DNA from: Shinella zoogloeoides
GTDB lineage: Bacteria > Pseudomonadota > Alphaproteobacteria > Rhizobiales > Rhizobiaceae
Assembly (NCBI RefSeq): GCF_003574625.1
Contig: NZ_QNUJ01000008.1
Coordinates: forward strand, 62,001 to 126,000
Direction: 5' to 3'
DNA length: 64,000 nt
The notes below the pieces were generated by a model. It did not search any database and was not told where the DNA came from. It saw only the letters and a list, made by a program, of their open reading frames with translations. Both the position numbers and the translations under genes were made by a program. Positions 33,288 to 42,628 of the stretch are shown in pieces. Every line of letters begins with the position of its first letter. Position 1 is the stretch's first letter.

Positions 33288-34451
33288 ATGTATGACGCCG
33301 GCATGAGCTTCGGGCTTGGCGAGGATATCGAGGCGCTGCGCGAGAGCGTGGGGCGCTTTGCGGCCGACAGGATCGCCCCGCAGGCCGCCGCGATCGACCG
33401 CAGCAACGACTTTCCGATGCCGCTCTGGCGGGAGCTGGGCGATCTCGGCCTTCTCGGCATCACCGCGCCGGAAAGTTTCGGCGGCGCCGGCATGGGCTAT
33501 CTCGCCCATTGCGTGGCGATGGAGGAGATCAGCCGCGCCTCGGCCTCGGTCGGCCTCAGCTACGGCGCCCATTCCAATCTCTGCGTCAACCAGATCGTCC
33601 GCAATGCCTCGCCGGCGCAGCGGGAACGGTACCTGCCGAAGCTGATCTCCGGCGAACATGTCGGCGCGCTCGCCATGTCCGAGCCGGGGGCGGGGTCGGA
33701 TGTCGTGTCCATGAAGCTGCGGGCGGAAAAGCGCGGCGACCGCTATGTGCTGAACGGCAACAAGATGTGGATCACCAATGGGCCTGACGCGGATGTACTG
33801 GTGGTCTATGCCAAGACCGATCCCGAGGCCGGCCCGCGCGGCATCACCGCCTTCCTCGTCGAGAAGGGCTTCAAGGGCTTCTCCACCGCGCAGAAGCTCG
33901 ACAAGCTCGGCATGCGCGGCTCCAATACCTGCGAGCTGGTCTTCACCGACTGCGAGGTGCCGGAGGAGAACGTGATGGGCACCGTGGGACGCGGCGTCAA
34001 CGTGCTGATGTCCGGCCTCGACTATGAGCGCGTCGTGCTGTCGGGCGGCCCGCTCGGCATCATGGCCGCCTGCCTCGATGTCGTGGTGCCCTATCTTCAC
34101 GAGCGCAAGCAGTTCGACCGGCCCATCGGCGAGTTCCAGCTCATGCAGGGCAAGGTGGCCGACATGTATGTCGCGCTCAATGCCTGTCGCGCCTATGTCT
34201 ATGCCGTGGCGAGCGCCTGCGACCGTGGCGAGACGACGCGCAAGGACGCCGCCGGCTGCATCCTTTATTCGGCCGAGATGGCGACCAAGCTGGCGCTGGA
34301 GGCCATCCAGTCGCTCGGCGGCAACGGTTATATCAACGATTATCCGACCGGCCGCCTGCTGCGCGATGCGAAACTCTACGAGATCGGCGCTGGCACCTCG
34401 GAAATCCGCCGCATGCTGATCGGCCGCGAAATCTTCCAGGAGACGCTGTGA
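33288..34451 (+). CDS. ivd: Isovaleryl-CoA dehydrogenase
   Basis: FAD-dependent acyl-CoA dehydrogenase oxidising isovaleryl-CoA to 3-methylcrotonyl-CoA. 387 residues. [19 protein letters not shown] and [18 protein letters not shown] are the FAD-binding signatures, and the C-terminal [20 protein letters not shown] is the acyl-CoA dehydrogenase motif that carries the region of the catalytic base in the IVD group. First gene of the leucine degradation operon; it overlaps mccB by four bases (ATGA). A GGGAGGATCGAC ribosome site precedes it. Confidence 0.95.
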   Translation: MYDAGMSFGLGEDIEALRESVGRFAADRIAPQAAAIDRSNDFPMPLWRELGDLGLLGITAPESFGGAGMGYLAHCVAMEEISRASASVGLSYGAHSNLCVNQIVRNASPAQRERYLPKLISGEHVGALAMSEPGAGSDVVSMKLRAEKRGDRYVLNGNKMWITNGPDADVLVVYAKTDPEAGPRGITAFLVEKGFKGFSTAQKLDKLGMRGSNTCELVFTDCEVPEENVMGTVGRGVNVLMSGLDYERVVLSGGPLGIMAACLDVVVPYLHERKQFDRPIGEFQLMQGKVADMYVALNACRAYVYAVASACDRGETTRKDAAGCILYSAEMATKLALEAIQSLGGNGYINDYPTGRLLRDAKLYEIGAGTSEIRRMLIGREIFQETL

Positions 34452-36058
34452 TGCCGGTTCTCCCTTCGGCCGTTAACACGCGCAGCGAGACCTTCGCGGC
34501 AAACCGCAAGGCGATGCTCGATGCGCTGGCCTTGGTGGAAGAGGCGGCGAGCCTTGCCATGGACGGCGGCGGGGCGAAGGCGCGCGAGCGCCACCTTTCC
34601 CGCGGCAAGCTGCTGCCGCGCGAGCGGGTGGCGCAGCTTCTCGACCCCGGCTCGCCCTTCCTCGAAATCGGCCTCACCGCCGGCCACGGCCTTTATGACG
34701 GCGCCTCGCCCTCCGGCGGCATGATTGCCGGCATCGGCCGCGTCTCCGGCCGCGAATGCATGATCGTCTGCAACGACGCAACGGTGAAGGGCGGCACCTA
34801 TTATCCCATCACCGTGAAGAAGCATCTGCGCGCGCAGGAGATCGCGGCGCAGAACCGTCTGCCCTGCATCTACCTCGTCGATTCCGGCGGGGCGAACCTG
34901 CCCAACCAGGACGAGGTGTTTCCGGACCGCGATCATTTCGGCCGCATCTTCTACAACCAGGCGCAGATGTCCGCCGCCGGCATCCCGCAGGTCGCCGTGG
35001 TCATGGGAAGCTGCACGGCGGGCGGGGCCTATGTGCCCGCGATGAGCGACGAGACCGTCATCGTCGAGAACCAGGGCACGATCTTCCTCGCCGGCCCGCC
35101 TCTGGTAAAAGCTGCGACGGGTGAGGTGGTGACGGCGGAAGACCTTGGCGGCGGCGATGTCCACACCCGCCTTTCCGGCGTCGCGGACCATCTCGCGCGC
35201 GATGATCGCCATGCGCTCGGCATCGCTCGCCAGATCGCCGCCAATCTCAATACACGTAAGCCGGAGGTTACCACGTCAGGAGATGGCGACGCCCCGCTCT
35301 ACGACCCGGAAGAGATTCTCGGCATCGTGCCGGCCGACACGCGCACGCCCTATGACGTGCGCGAGGTGATCGCCCGCGTGGTCGACGGCTCGCGTTTCGA
35401 CGAGTTCAAGGCCCGCTTCGGCACCACGCTCGTCTGCGGCTTCGCGGCCCTCCACGGCCTGCCCGTCGGCATTGTCGCCAGCAACGGCGTGCTCTTCTCC
35501 GAGGCGGCGCTGAAGGGGGCGCATTTCATCGAGCTCTGCGCCCAGCGCGCCATTCCGCTTCTCTTCCTGCAGAACATCACCGGCTTCATGGTCGGCCGCA
35601 AATACGAGGCGGAGGGCATCGCCAAGCATGGCGCCAAGCTCGTCACCGCCGTCGCCACTGCAGACGTGCCGAAGATCACGGTGCTGATCGGCGGCTCCTA
35701 TGGCGCGGGCAATTACGGTATGTGCGGTCGGGCCTATTCGCCGCGTTTCCTCTGGACCTGGCCGAACAGCCGCATCGCCGTCATGGGCGGCGAGCAGGCG
35801 GCCGGCGTGCTGGCGACCGTCAAGCGCGAGGGCATCGAGCGGGCGGGCGGGAGCTGGAGCATGGAGGAGGAGGCCGCCTTCAGGCAGCCGACCATCGACA
35901 TGTTCGCTCGCCAGAGCCACCCGCTCTATGCCTCGGCAAGGCTCTGGGACGACGGCATCGTCGATCCGCGCCGGACGCGCGACGTTCTGGCGCTTTCGCT
36001 CTCGGCGGCGCTCAACGCGCCCGTCGAGCCCACCCGTTTCGGCGTCTTCAGGATGTAG
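34448..36058 (+). CDS. mccB: 3-Methylcrotonyl-CoA carboxylase beta subunit (carboxyltransferase)
   Basis: Carboxyltransferase half of methylcrotonyl-CoA carboxylase, transferring CO2 from carboxybiotin to 3-methylcrotonyl-CoA. 536 residues. The crotonase-like fold motifs [32 protein letters not shown] and the C-terminal [20 protein letters not shown] are typical of the MCC rather than the propionyl-CoA carboxylase branch. It is coupled to ivd by overlap and followed by ridA and the biotin subunit. Confidence 0.95.
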   Translation: MMPVLPSAVNTRSETFAANRKAMLDALALVEEAASLAMDGGGAKARERHLSRGKLLPRERVAQLLDPGSPFLEIGLTAGHGLYDGASPSGGMIAGIGRVSGRECMIVCNDATVKGGTYYPITVKKHLRAQEIAAQNRLPCIYLVDSGGANLPNQDEVFPDRDHFGRIFYNQAQMSAAGIPQVAVVMGSCTAGGAYVPAMSDETVIVENQGTIFLAGPPLVKAATGEVVTAEDLGGGDVHTRLSGVADHLARDDRHALGIARQIAANLNTRKPEVTTSGDGDAPLYDPEEILGIVPADTRTPYDVREVIARVVDGSRFDEFKARFGTTLVCGFAALHGLPVGIVASNGVLFSEAALKGAHFIELCAQRAIPLLFLQNITGFMVGRKYEAEGIAKHGAKLVTAVATADVPKITVLIGGSYGAGNYGMCGRAYSPRFLWTWPNSRIAVMGGEQAAGVLATVKREGIERAGGSWSMEEEAAFRQPTIDMFARQSHPLYASARLWDDGIVDPRRTRDVLALSLSAALNAPVEPTRFGVFRM

Positions 36059-36070
36059 AGGAGGCAAGTC

Positions 36071-36454
36071 ATGAAACGCGAATCGATCAATGCCAAAAAT
36101 GCACCCGCCCCGCGCGGCGGCTATTCGCAGGCCGTGAAGATCGAGGATTTCAAGACGCTGGTCTTCATCAGCGGCCAGATCCCCGTCTCGGACGACGACA
36201 AGGTGCCGGAGACGTTCGAGGATCAGGCCCGGCTCGTCTGGCGCAATGTCGATGCGCAACTGAAGGCGGCGGGCATGACCAAGGCCGACCTCGTCAAGGT
36301 CACGACCTTCCTTTCCGACCGGCACCACGCCACCGCCAACCGCGAGATCCGCAGCGAATATCTCGGCGCCGTCGCGCCGGCGTTGAGCGTCGTCATCACC
36401 TCGATCTTCGACGGAAAATGGCTGCTGGAAGTCGAAGCCGTCGCAGCCCAGTGA
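36071..36454 (+). CDS. RidA family protein (reactive intermediate deaminase)
   Basis: A 127-residue trimeric RidA/YjgF protein hydrolysing reactive enamine/imine intermediates. The motif GGYSQAVKIEDFKTLVFISG, the arginine-containing strand near the C-terminus (REIRSEYLGAV) and VEAVAAQ are as expected. A clear AGGAGG ribosome site lies seven bases before the ATG. Its insertion between the two carboxylase subunit genes is unusual and suggests it protects an operon enzyme; no particular substrate can be named. Confidence 0.92.
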   Translation: MKRESINAKNAPAPRGGYSQAVKIEDFKTLVFISGQIPVSDDDKVPETFEDQARLVWRNVDAQLKAAGMTKADLVKVTTFLSDRHHATANREIRSEYLGAVAPALSVVITSIFDGKWLLEVEAVAAQ

Positions 36455-36468
36455 GAAGCGGAGCCGGG

Positions 36469-38454
36469 ATGTTCAGGAAGATCCTCATCGCCAATCGCGG
36501 CGAAATAGCCTGCCGCATCATCCGCACCGCAAGGCGCATGGGTGTCGCGACGGTCGCCGTCTATTCGGATGCCGACCGGGCGGCGCTGCATGTCGGGATG
36601 GCCGACGAGGCAATCCGCATCGGCCCGGCGGAGGCGGCGAAGAGCTATCTGAACGGCCCGGCGATCATCGAAGCGGCGCGGGCGAGCGGTGCCGAGGCGG
36701 TGCATCCCGGCTACGGCTTCCTCTCGGAAAACCCCGATTTCGTCGAGGCGGTGGAGGCCGCCCGCCTCGTCTTCATCGGCCCCTCGGCCAATGCCATTCG
36801 GGCCATGGGCCTCAAGGACGCCGCCAAGGCGCTGATGGAAAAGGCCGGCGTGCCCGTTGTGCCCGGCTATCACGGTCACAGGCAGGAAGCGGCCTTCCTC
36901 GCCGGCGAGGCGGCGGCCATCGGCTACCCCGTGCTGATCAAGGCGCGCGCCGGCGGCGGCGGCAAGGGCATGCGGCGGGTGGATGATCCCGCCGATTTCT
37001 CCGCCGCGCTGGAAAGCGCCCGCCGCGAGGCCGAAAGCGCCTTTGGCGACGGCCGCGTGCTGGTCGAGAAATACATGGCCAAGCCCCGCCACATCGAGGT
37101 GCAGGTCTTCGGCGACGGGCATGGCGATGTCGTGCATCTCTTCGAGCGCGACTGCTCGCTCCAGCGCCGCCACCAGAAGGTGATCGAGGAAGCGCCGGCG
37201 CCCGGCATGACGGCGGAGATGCGCGCGGCAATGGGCGCGGCGGCCGTGCGCGCCGCGGCGGCGATCGGCTATAGCGGCGCGGGCACGGTGGAGTTCATCG
37301 CCGACGTTTCCGAGGGGCTCCGGCAGGACCGGTTCTATTTCATGGAAATGAACACGCGCCTGCAGGTGGAGCATCCGGTGACGGAGGCGATCACCGGCCT
37401 CGATCTCGTCGAGTGGCAGCTCCGCATCGCTGCCGGCGAGCCCCTGCCGAAGCGGCAGGAAGAGCTTGCCATCGACGGCTGGGCCTTCGAGGCGCGGCTT
37501 TATGCGGAAAATCCGGCCCGCGACTTCCTGCCCGCGACCGGCCGCCTCTCGGTCTTCGATGTGCCGGAGGGCGTGCGCGTGGATTCCGGCGTGCAGGCCG
37601 GCGATGTCATCACCCCCTATTACGATCCGATGATCGCCAAGGTGATCGCCCATGGCCGCGACCGCGCCGAGGCGCTGGCAAGGCTCGAAGGGGCGCTCCG
37701 GCAATGCCGTGTCGGCGGACTGGTGACCAATGCCGGCTTCCTCGCCCGCCTGTGCCGCCTGCCGGCCTTTGCGGCGGGGGACGTCGATACGGGCCTCATC
37801 GGCCGCGCGGGCGAAAGCCTGCTGGCGGAACCCGATGCCTCCGAGGAGGCCTTCGCGCTCGCCGCCCTCTCGGCGCTCGGCTTCCTCGAAGCCGCCACTG
37901 AACCCGATCCCTGGGGGCGGCTGCGCGGCTTCCGGCTGTGGGCCGAGGCGGCGCGAACGGCCTTCCTCGATCACGGCGGCGTGGAACATGCGCTGCGCGT
38001 GACGATCCGCGGCAAGGAGAATTTCCGGATCGAGCACAACGGCCTTGCGACGGACCTGCGCCTGCACTCCGTCGACGGATCGTCCCTCCAGGTAGATGTC
38101 GACGGCCATATCCTCCCGGCGACGGTTCACCGCGATGGGTCAGCCATCTCCGTCTTCTTCGGCGGCCACGGCCATGCCTTCGCGACTGCCGGAGAGGCCC
38201 GCCACCACGGCGAGGCGGCGGCGGGCGGCGACCGGCTTTCGGCGCCGATGCCGGGGCTGGTGCGGATCGTGGCGGTGGAGCCGGGCGCGCGCGTCGCAAG
38301 GGGCGAGCCGCTCGTCACCATGGAGGCGATGAAGATGGAACTGGTGCTGGCCGCTCCGCGCGACGGCGTGGTGGCGGCGGTGCCGGTGGCGGTGGGCGAC
38401 CAGGTGGCGGAAGGCGCGCTGCTTCTCGCGCTGGAGCCCGAGGAGGCGACATGA
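36469..38454 (+). CDS. mccA: 3-Methylcrotonyl-CoA carboxylase alpha subunit (biotin carboxylase/carrier)
   Basis: A 661-residue biotin-dependent subunit. Order of domains: biotin carboxylase N-domain (MFRKILIANRGEIACRII), ATP-grasp (ARAGGGGKGMR), biotin carboxylase C-domain (EMNTRLQVEHPVTEAITGLD), a linker, then the biotinyl domain with the biotin-accepting lysine K622 in EAMKMEL. It carboxylates its own biotin using ATP and bicarbonate. The start at 36469 is chosen because MFRKILIANRGE is the near-universal N-terminus; the frame is open far upstream in the antisense-free space of mccB. It overlaps the lyase gene by four bases. Confidence 0.96.
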   Translation: MFRKILIANRGEIACRIIRTARRMGVATVAVYSDADRAALHVGMADEAIRIGPAEAAKSYLNGPAIIEAARASGAEAVHPGYGFLSENPDFVEAVEAARLVFIGPSANAIRAMGLKDAAKALMEKAGVPVVPGYHGHRQEAAFLAGEAAAIGYPVLIKARAGGGGKGMRRVDDPADFSAALESARREAESAFGDGRVLVEKYMAKPRHIEVQVFGDGHGDVVHLFERDCSLQRRHQKVIEEAPAPGMTAEMRAAMGAAAVRAAAAIGYSGAGTVEFIADVSEGLRQDRFYFMEMNTRLQVEHPVTEAITGLDLVEWQLRIAAGEPLPKRQEELAIDGWAFEARLYAENPARDFLPATGRLSVFDVPEGVRVDSGVQAGDVITPYYDPMIAKVIAHGRDRAEALARLEGALRQCRVGGLVTNAGFLARLCRLPAFAAGDVDTGLIGRAGESLLAEPDASEEAFALAALSALGFLEAATEPDPWGRLRGFRLWAEAARTAFLDHGGVEHALRVTIRGKENFRIEHNGLATDLRLHSVDGSSLQVDVDGHILPATVHRDGSAISVFFGGHGHAFATAGEARHHGEAAAGGDRLSAPMPGLVRIVAVEPGARVARGEPLVTMEAMKMELVLAAPRDGVVAAVPVAVGDQVAEGALLLALEPEEAT

Positions 38455-39326
38455 AGCGGCGCATCGAAATCGTCGAAATGGCGGCTCGCGACGGCCTGCA
38501 GAACGAGAAGGCGATCATCCCGGCCGCCGACAAGATCGCCCTGATCGACCTCCTCTCCGGCTGCGGCTTCCGGCGCATCGAGGCGACGAGCTTCGTCAGC
38601 CCGAAATGGGTGCCGCAGCTTGCCGACGGCGCCGAGGTGATGGCCGGCATTCGCCGCCGGCCGGGCGTTTCCTATTCGGCGCTGGTGCCCAACATGAAGG
38701 GTTACGAGGCGGCGCGGGCGGCCCGTGCCGACGAGGTCGCCGTCTTCCTTTCGGCCTCCGAGGGCTTTTCGCAGGCCAATCTCAACTGCTCGATCGCCGA
38801 GAGCATCGAACGCGCCCGCCCGGTGGCCGAAGCGGCGCGGCAGGACGGTATTCCGCTGCGCGGCTATGTCAGCTGCGTCGTGCGCTGCCCCTATGACGGG
38901 CCGGTCGCGCCGCAGGCCGTGGCGGAGGTCGCCCGCCAGCTCCTCGACCTCGGCTGCCATGAGGTGAGCCTCGGCGACACGATCGGGCGCGGCTGGCCGA
39001 GCGAGGTGGCGGCCATGCTGGAGGCGGTGCTGGAGATCGCCGCGCCGGAAAACCTCGCCGGCCATTTTCACGATACGAGCGGAATGGCGCTCGACAATAT
39101 CCGTGTCGCGCTCGATCATGGGCTCTCCGTCTTCGACGCCTCGGTCGGCGGGCTCGGCGGCTGCCCCTTCGCGCCCGGCGCGCGCGGCAATGTGGATACG
39201 CTCGCCGTCGCCGACATGCTGGCCGAGACGGATTACGAGACGGGGCTCGACCCGGAAAAGCTCGCCGCTGCCGCGGCCTTCGCCCGCCGCATCACCGGCA
39301 TGCATCATGAGGAGGTGCAGCCATGA
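38451..39326 (+). CDS. Hydroxymethylglutaryl-CoA lyase
   Basis: Cleaves HMG-CoA to acetyl-CoA and acetoacetate, the last step of leucine breakdown. 291 residues, TIM-barrel of the HMGL family: EMAARDGLQNEK near the start, and the active-site loop SVGGLGGCPFAPGARGN containing the catalytic cysteine. The start (38451) overlaps the mccA stop. It differs from isopropylmalate and citramalate synthase relatives by lacking the C-terminal regulatory domain. Confidence 0.95.
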   Translation: MKRRIEIVEMAARDGLQNEKAIIPAADKIALIDLLSGCGFRRIEATSFVSPKWVPQLADGAEVMAGIRRRPGVSYSALVPNMKGYEAARAARADEVAVFLSASEGFSQANLNCSIAESIERARPVAEAARQDGIPLRGYVSCVVRCPYDGPVAPQAVAEVARQLLDLGCHEVSLGDTIGRGWPSEVAAMLEAVLEIAAPENLAGHFHDTSGMALDNIRVALDHGLSVFDASVGGLGGCPFAPGARGNVDTLAVADMLAETDYETGLDPEKLAAAAAFARRITGMHHEEVQP

Positions 39327-40123
39327 ACTTCGAGACGATTTCCGTATCCGTCGACCGGCGCGGCGTCGCCGCCCTGACGCTGCGCCGCCACGCCCAGCAC
39401 AATGCGCTGTCCGGCCTGATGATCCGCGAACTGACGGCCGTCGCCGGCCTGCTTTCCGAGGACCGGGCGGTGCGCGCCGTCGTCCTCACCGGGGAGGGCG
39501 AGAGCTTCTGCGCCGGCGGCGACCTCAACTGGATGAAGGAGCAGATCGCCGCGACGCGCGAGGAGCGCATCGCCGAGGCGCGCCGCCTCGCGCTGATGCT
39601 GAAGGCCCTGCGCGACCTGCCGAAGCCGCTCATCGCCCGTGTCAACGGGCAGGCCTATGGCGGCGGCGTCGGGCTCATCAGCGTCTGCGATGCGGCGATC
39701 GCCATGGAGGGCGCCCGCTTCGGCCTCACCGAAACCCGCCTCGGCCTCATCCCGGCGACGATCAGCCCCTATGTCGCCGCGCGCATCGGCCCCGCGGCCT
39801 TCCTGCGCTTCGCCACCTCCGCCCGCCTGTTCGATACGGCGACCGCACGGGACATCGGCCTCGTGAGCCGCATCGTGGCGCCGGAGGCGTTGGACGAGGC
39901 CGTGGAGGCAGAGGTCGTGCCCTATTTCGCAGCCTCGCCAAATGCAGTGGCAGCGGCGAAGGCGCTCGCCCATGCGCTCGCCCCGCCCATCGACGACAAG
40001 GTCATCGAGATGACGCTGACCCGGCTTGCCGATACCTGGGAGACGCCCGAGGCGGGTGAGGGGATTTCGGCCTTTCTGGAGAAGCGCAAGCCGGGTTGGG
40101 TGTTGGCCGACGCGAAGGCGTGA
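39323..40123 (+). CDS. Enoyl-CoA hydratase, probably methylglutaconyl-CoA hydratase
   Basis: Crotonase-fold hydratase, 266 residues. The oxyanion-hole region appears as GEGESFCAGGDLNWMKEQ and ARVNGQAYGGGVGLISVCD. Its position between the lyase and the operon end indicates the step 3-methylglutaconyl-CoA to HMG-CoA, although crotonase specificity cannot be proven from sequence. The start overlaps the lyase stop (four bases). Confidence 0.9.
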   Translation: MNFETISVSVDRRGVAALTLRRHAQHNALSGLMIRELTAVAGLLSEDRAVRAVVLTGEGESFCAGGDLNWMKEQIAATREERIAEARRLALMLKALRDLPKPLIARVNGQAYGGGVGLISVCDAAIAMEGARFGLTETRLGLIPATISPYVAARIGPAAFLRFATSARLFDTATARDIGLVSRIVAPEALDEAVEAEVVPYFAASPNAVAAAKALAHALAPPIDDKVIEMTLTRLADTWETPEAGEGISAFLEKRKPGWVLADAKA

Positions 40124-40141
40124 CATTGCGGGTTTGGCTTG

Positions 40142-40277
40142 CCCCTCACCCTAACCCTCTCCCCGCAAGCGGGGAGAGGGGACGTGCCCCACGAACGGTT
40201 ATTGCTTGAGGAAACCGGTGCGTCATATCCCCTTCGCCCCGCTTGCGGGGAGAAGGTGCCGGCAGGCGGATGAGGGG
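40142..40277. repeat. RIME-like palindromic element, long form (136 bp)
   Basis: Same layout as 618-755: ends CCCCTCA and TGAGGGG, a 12-bp hairpin (40155-40166 with 40169-40180) and the AAACCGGTGCGTCATAT junction. It lies just after the leucine operon. Confidence 0.85.
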
Positions 40278-40287
40278 CATGCCGAAG

Positions 40288-40310
40288 ACAAGAAGGAAAT
40301 GCCTTCTTGT
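40288..40310 (+). terminator. Hairpin ACAAGAAGG/CCTTCTTGT between repeat copies
   Basis: 9-bp perfect stem, 5-nt loop. No T-run follows. It may terminate the leucine operon or be part of the repeat array. Confidence 0.4.
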
Positions 40311-40315
40311 GCCGC

Positions 40316-40367
40316 CCCCTCATCCGACCCTTCGGGCCACTTCTCCCCGAGGGGAGAAGGGAAGGAC
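40316..40367. repeat. Inverted partial palindromic element
   Basis: Begins CCCCTCATCCG, the reverse complement of the right end of the other copies, and contains a 9-bp hairpin CTTCTCCCC/GGGGAGAAG (40340-40359). It is a third, opposite-orientation unit in the cluster. The stretch 40124-40532 has no gene. Confidence 0.65.
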
Positions 40368-40433
40368 GGCGACGTCGAATTCCATAGGCGATGACCTGGC
40401 CGCCTACGGGGAGCAGGGGGCGGGCCATTGGTT

Positions 40434-40505
40434 GAGGAAACCGGCGCGGCATATCTCCTTCGCCCCGCTTGCGGGGAGAAGGTGGCCGGCAGGCCGGATG
40501 AGGGG
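40434..40505. repeat. Right-half copy of the palindromic element
   Basis: Starts GAGGAAACCGGCGCGGCATAT and ends TGAGGGG; matches the right half of the long copies, including CGCCCCGCTTGCGGGGAGAA. Confidence 0.8.
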
Positions 40506-40532
40506 CAGACCCACCCTAAAATAAAGATCTCC

Positions 40533-42617
40533 CTACTCGATAAACACCCGCACGCTTGCCGCCCGCCCCGCGGCGTCGATCACCGTCAGCGTCGAGAAGC
40601 CTGCGCCTTCCGGCGTCCACTGCGTCGTGCGCCGGCGTGCGGCGTCGGGCAGCACCTTGCCGTTGGCGAGCCAGCGGAAGGGCGCGCGGCCGCCCTGGAG
40701 CTTCAGGACGAGCGGCGAGATCGCGCCCGCCGCCGTCGCGCCGAGTTCCACATGGGCGCCCTCCGGCGGATAGACGATTTGCGGCGCGGGCTCGCGCCCG
40801 GCGGTCGCGACGAGGCCGTTCGCGGTGGTGGAAAAGCGGCGCATGCTGGCCGGCAGTTCCGATTGCGCGATGCGCACGGCGCCCGCCGGCGCGCGGGGCA
40901 GCGCGGTGATGGCGATGCCGGAGCGCGAGAAGGCTTCGAAGAGGATGGGCGCGGCGGCGCCATAGCCCGTCAGGCCCGGCACGGCCCCGTTGTCGGCGCG
41001 GCCGACCCAGACGCCGAGCACATGCCGGCCGTCATAGCCGACCGACCAGGCGTCGCGGTAGCCGTAGCTCGTGCCGGTCTTGTAGGCGATGCCGAGCCGG
41101 CGGCTGCCGGTCGGCGGGATGACGGCGGACAGCACGTCCGAGACCTGCCAGACAGCGACGGGATCGAGCAGCGGATCGCCGTCGATGACGGCGGCATCGC
41201 CCGCGATGCCATCGCCGAGCCGGACCGGCATGCCGCGATTGGCGAGCGCGGCATAGAGCTGGGTGAGGTCGCGCAGCGTGATGCCGAGGCCGCCGAGGCC
41301 GATGGCAAGGCCGGGCGTCTCGCCCGGCGGCAGCTCGGGCCGCACCTCGGCGCGGCGGAAGCGCACCATCAGCCGCGTCGGGCCGACGGCGTCGAGCAGG
41401 CGCACGGCCGGTACGTTGAGGGACAGCTGCAGGGCCTTGCGCACGCTGATGTCGCCCTGGTAGGTCATGTCGAAATTGCGCGGGCGATAGCCGGAGAAAT
41501 CGGCGGGACGGTCCTCGACGATGGTCTCCTGCGCGACGAGGCCTTCCTCGAAGGCGAGGCCGTAGATGAACGGTTTCAGCGCCGAGCCGGGCGAGCGGCG
41601 GATGCGCGTCATGTCGATCCAGCCGGCGCGGCTGCCGTCGAAATAATCCGCCGAGCCGACCTCGCCGAGGATCTCGCCGGTGCGGGCATCGGCCATCACC
41701 ATGGCGATGGAGACCTTTGGGCCGAGCCGCTCGGCCGCCTCGCGGGCGACGGTCTCCAGCCCGTCCTGCACCGTGCGGTCGAGCGTGGTGCTGCGCGTGA
41801 CCGCCTTCGGGTCCTTGCGCAGCGCGAGTTCCGAGAGATGGGCGGCGTAGGATGGAAGCTGCCGGCGGCGGGTGGGGATGGCCTCGGCGCTCGCGCGCTC
41901 GGCCTCGCCCTCGCCGATGATCTCCGAGACGGCCATGCGGTTCAGCACGCGCTCGCGCGCCTTTTCCGCGACGTCCCGGTGCCGGTCGGGCCGGCGCTTT
42001 TCAGGAAGCTGCGGCAGGGCGACGAGGAGGGCGGCCTCAGCGACGGAAAGCCGCTTCGGCTCCTTGCCGAACCAGGCGAGGCTTGCCGCCCGCACGCCTT
42101 CCAGATTGCCGCCATAGGGGGCGAGCGTCAGGTAGAGGTCGAGGATCTCGGCCTTGGAGAGCCGCCGTTCGAGTTGGACGGCGCGCGCCATCTGGCGCAG
42201 CTTGGCGAGCATCGACCGGCTCTCGCGCGGCTCGATCAGGCGGGCGACCTGCATGGAGAGCGTCGAGCCGCCCGAAACGATATGGCCGCTGGTGACGAAC
42301 TGGCCGGCGGCGCGCAGCAGCGCCAGCGGATCGATGCCGGAATGCGCGTTGAAGCGCCGGTCCTCGTAGGCAAGCAGCATGCGGATGAACTGCGGATCGA
42401 CATCGGCGGCGGTGGTCTTCAGCCGCCAGTGCCCCTGCGGCGTCGCGAAGGCGCGCAGCAGCCGGCCGTCACGGTCGAGCACTTCCTTCGAGACGGTATC
42501 CGCCACCGCGACGGGCGGCGGATAGGCGCGGTCCGCACGGTCGAGCCCGAAGGCGAGGGCGGCAATGGCCGCCGCCCCGCTCAGGGAACCGACGAGGAGC
42601 TTGCGCCAGAGCGCCAT
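40533..42617 (-). CDS. pbpC: Penicillin-binding protein 1C
   Basis: Bifunctional class A PBP of 694 residues. N-terminal membrane anchor, then glycosyltransferase GT51 (YEDRRFNAHSGIDPLALLRA), then transpeptidase with the active-site SxxK in SPGSALKPFIYG, and the C-terminal BiPBP_C immunoglobulin-like domain ending VRVFIE. It is adjacent to an alpha-2-macroglobulin gene on the same strand, a pairing known from E. coli (pbpC-yfhM) and thought to link peptidoglycan repair to periplasmic protease trapping. It starts 12 bases after the macroglobulin stop, with an AGGAGGGG ribosome site. Confidence 0.95.
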   Translation of the reverse strand: MALWRKLLVGSLSGAAAIAALAFGLDRADRAYPPPVAVADTVSKEVLDRDGRLLRAFATPQGHWRLKTTAADVDPQFIRMLLAYEDRRFNAHSGIDPLALLRAAGQFVTSGHIVSGGSTLSMQVARLIEPRESRSMLAKLRQMARAVQLERRLSKAEILDLYLTLAPYGGNLEGVRAASLAWFGKEPKRLSVAEAALLVALPQLPEKRRPDRHRDVAEKARERVLNRMAVSEIIGEGEAERASAEAIPTRRRQLPSYAAHLSELALRKDPKAVTRSTTLDRTVQDGLETVAREAAERLGPKVSIAMVMADARTGEILGEVGSADYFDGSRAGWIDMTRIRRSPGSALKPFIYGLAFEEGLVAQETIVEDRPADFSGYRPRNFDMTYQGDISVRKALQLSLNVPAVRLLDAVGPTRLMVRFRRAEVRPELPPGETPGLAIGLGGLGITLRDLTQLYAALANRGMPVRLGDGIAGDAAVIDGDPLLDPVAVWQVSDVLSAVIPPTGSRRLGIAYKTGTSYGYRDAWSVGYDGRHVLGVWVGRADNGAVPGLTGYGAAAPILFEAFSRSGIAITALPRAPAGAVRIAQSELPASMRRFSTTANGLVATAGREPAPQIVYPPEGAHVELGATAAGAISPLVLKLQGGRAPFRWLANGKVLPDAARRRTTQWTPEGAGFSTLTVIDAAGRAASVRVFIE

Positions 42618-42628
42618 GGCGTCCCCTC

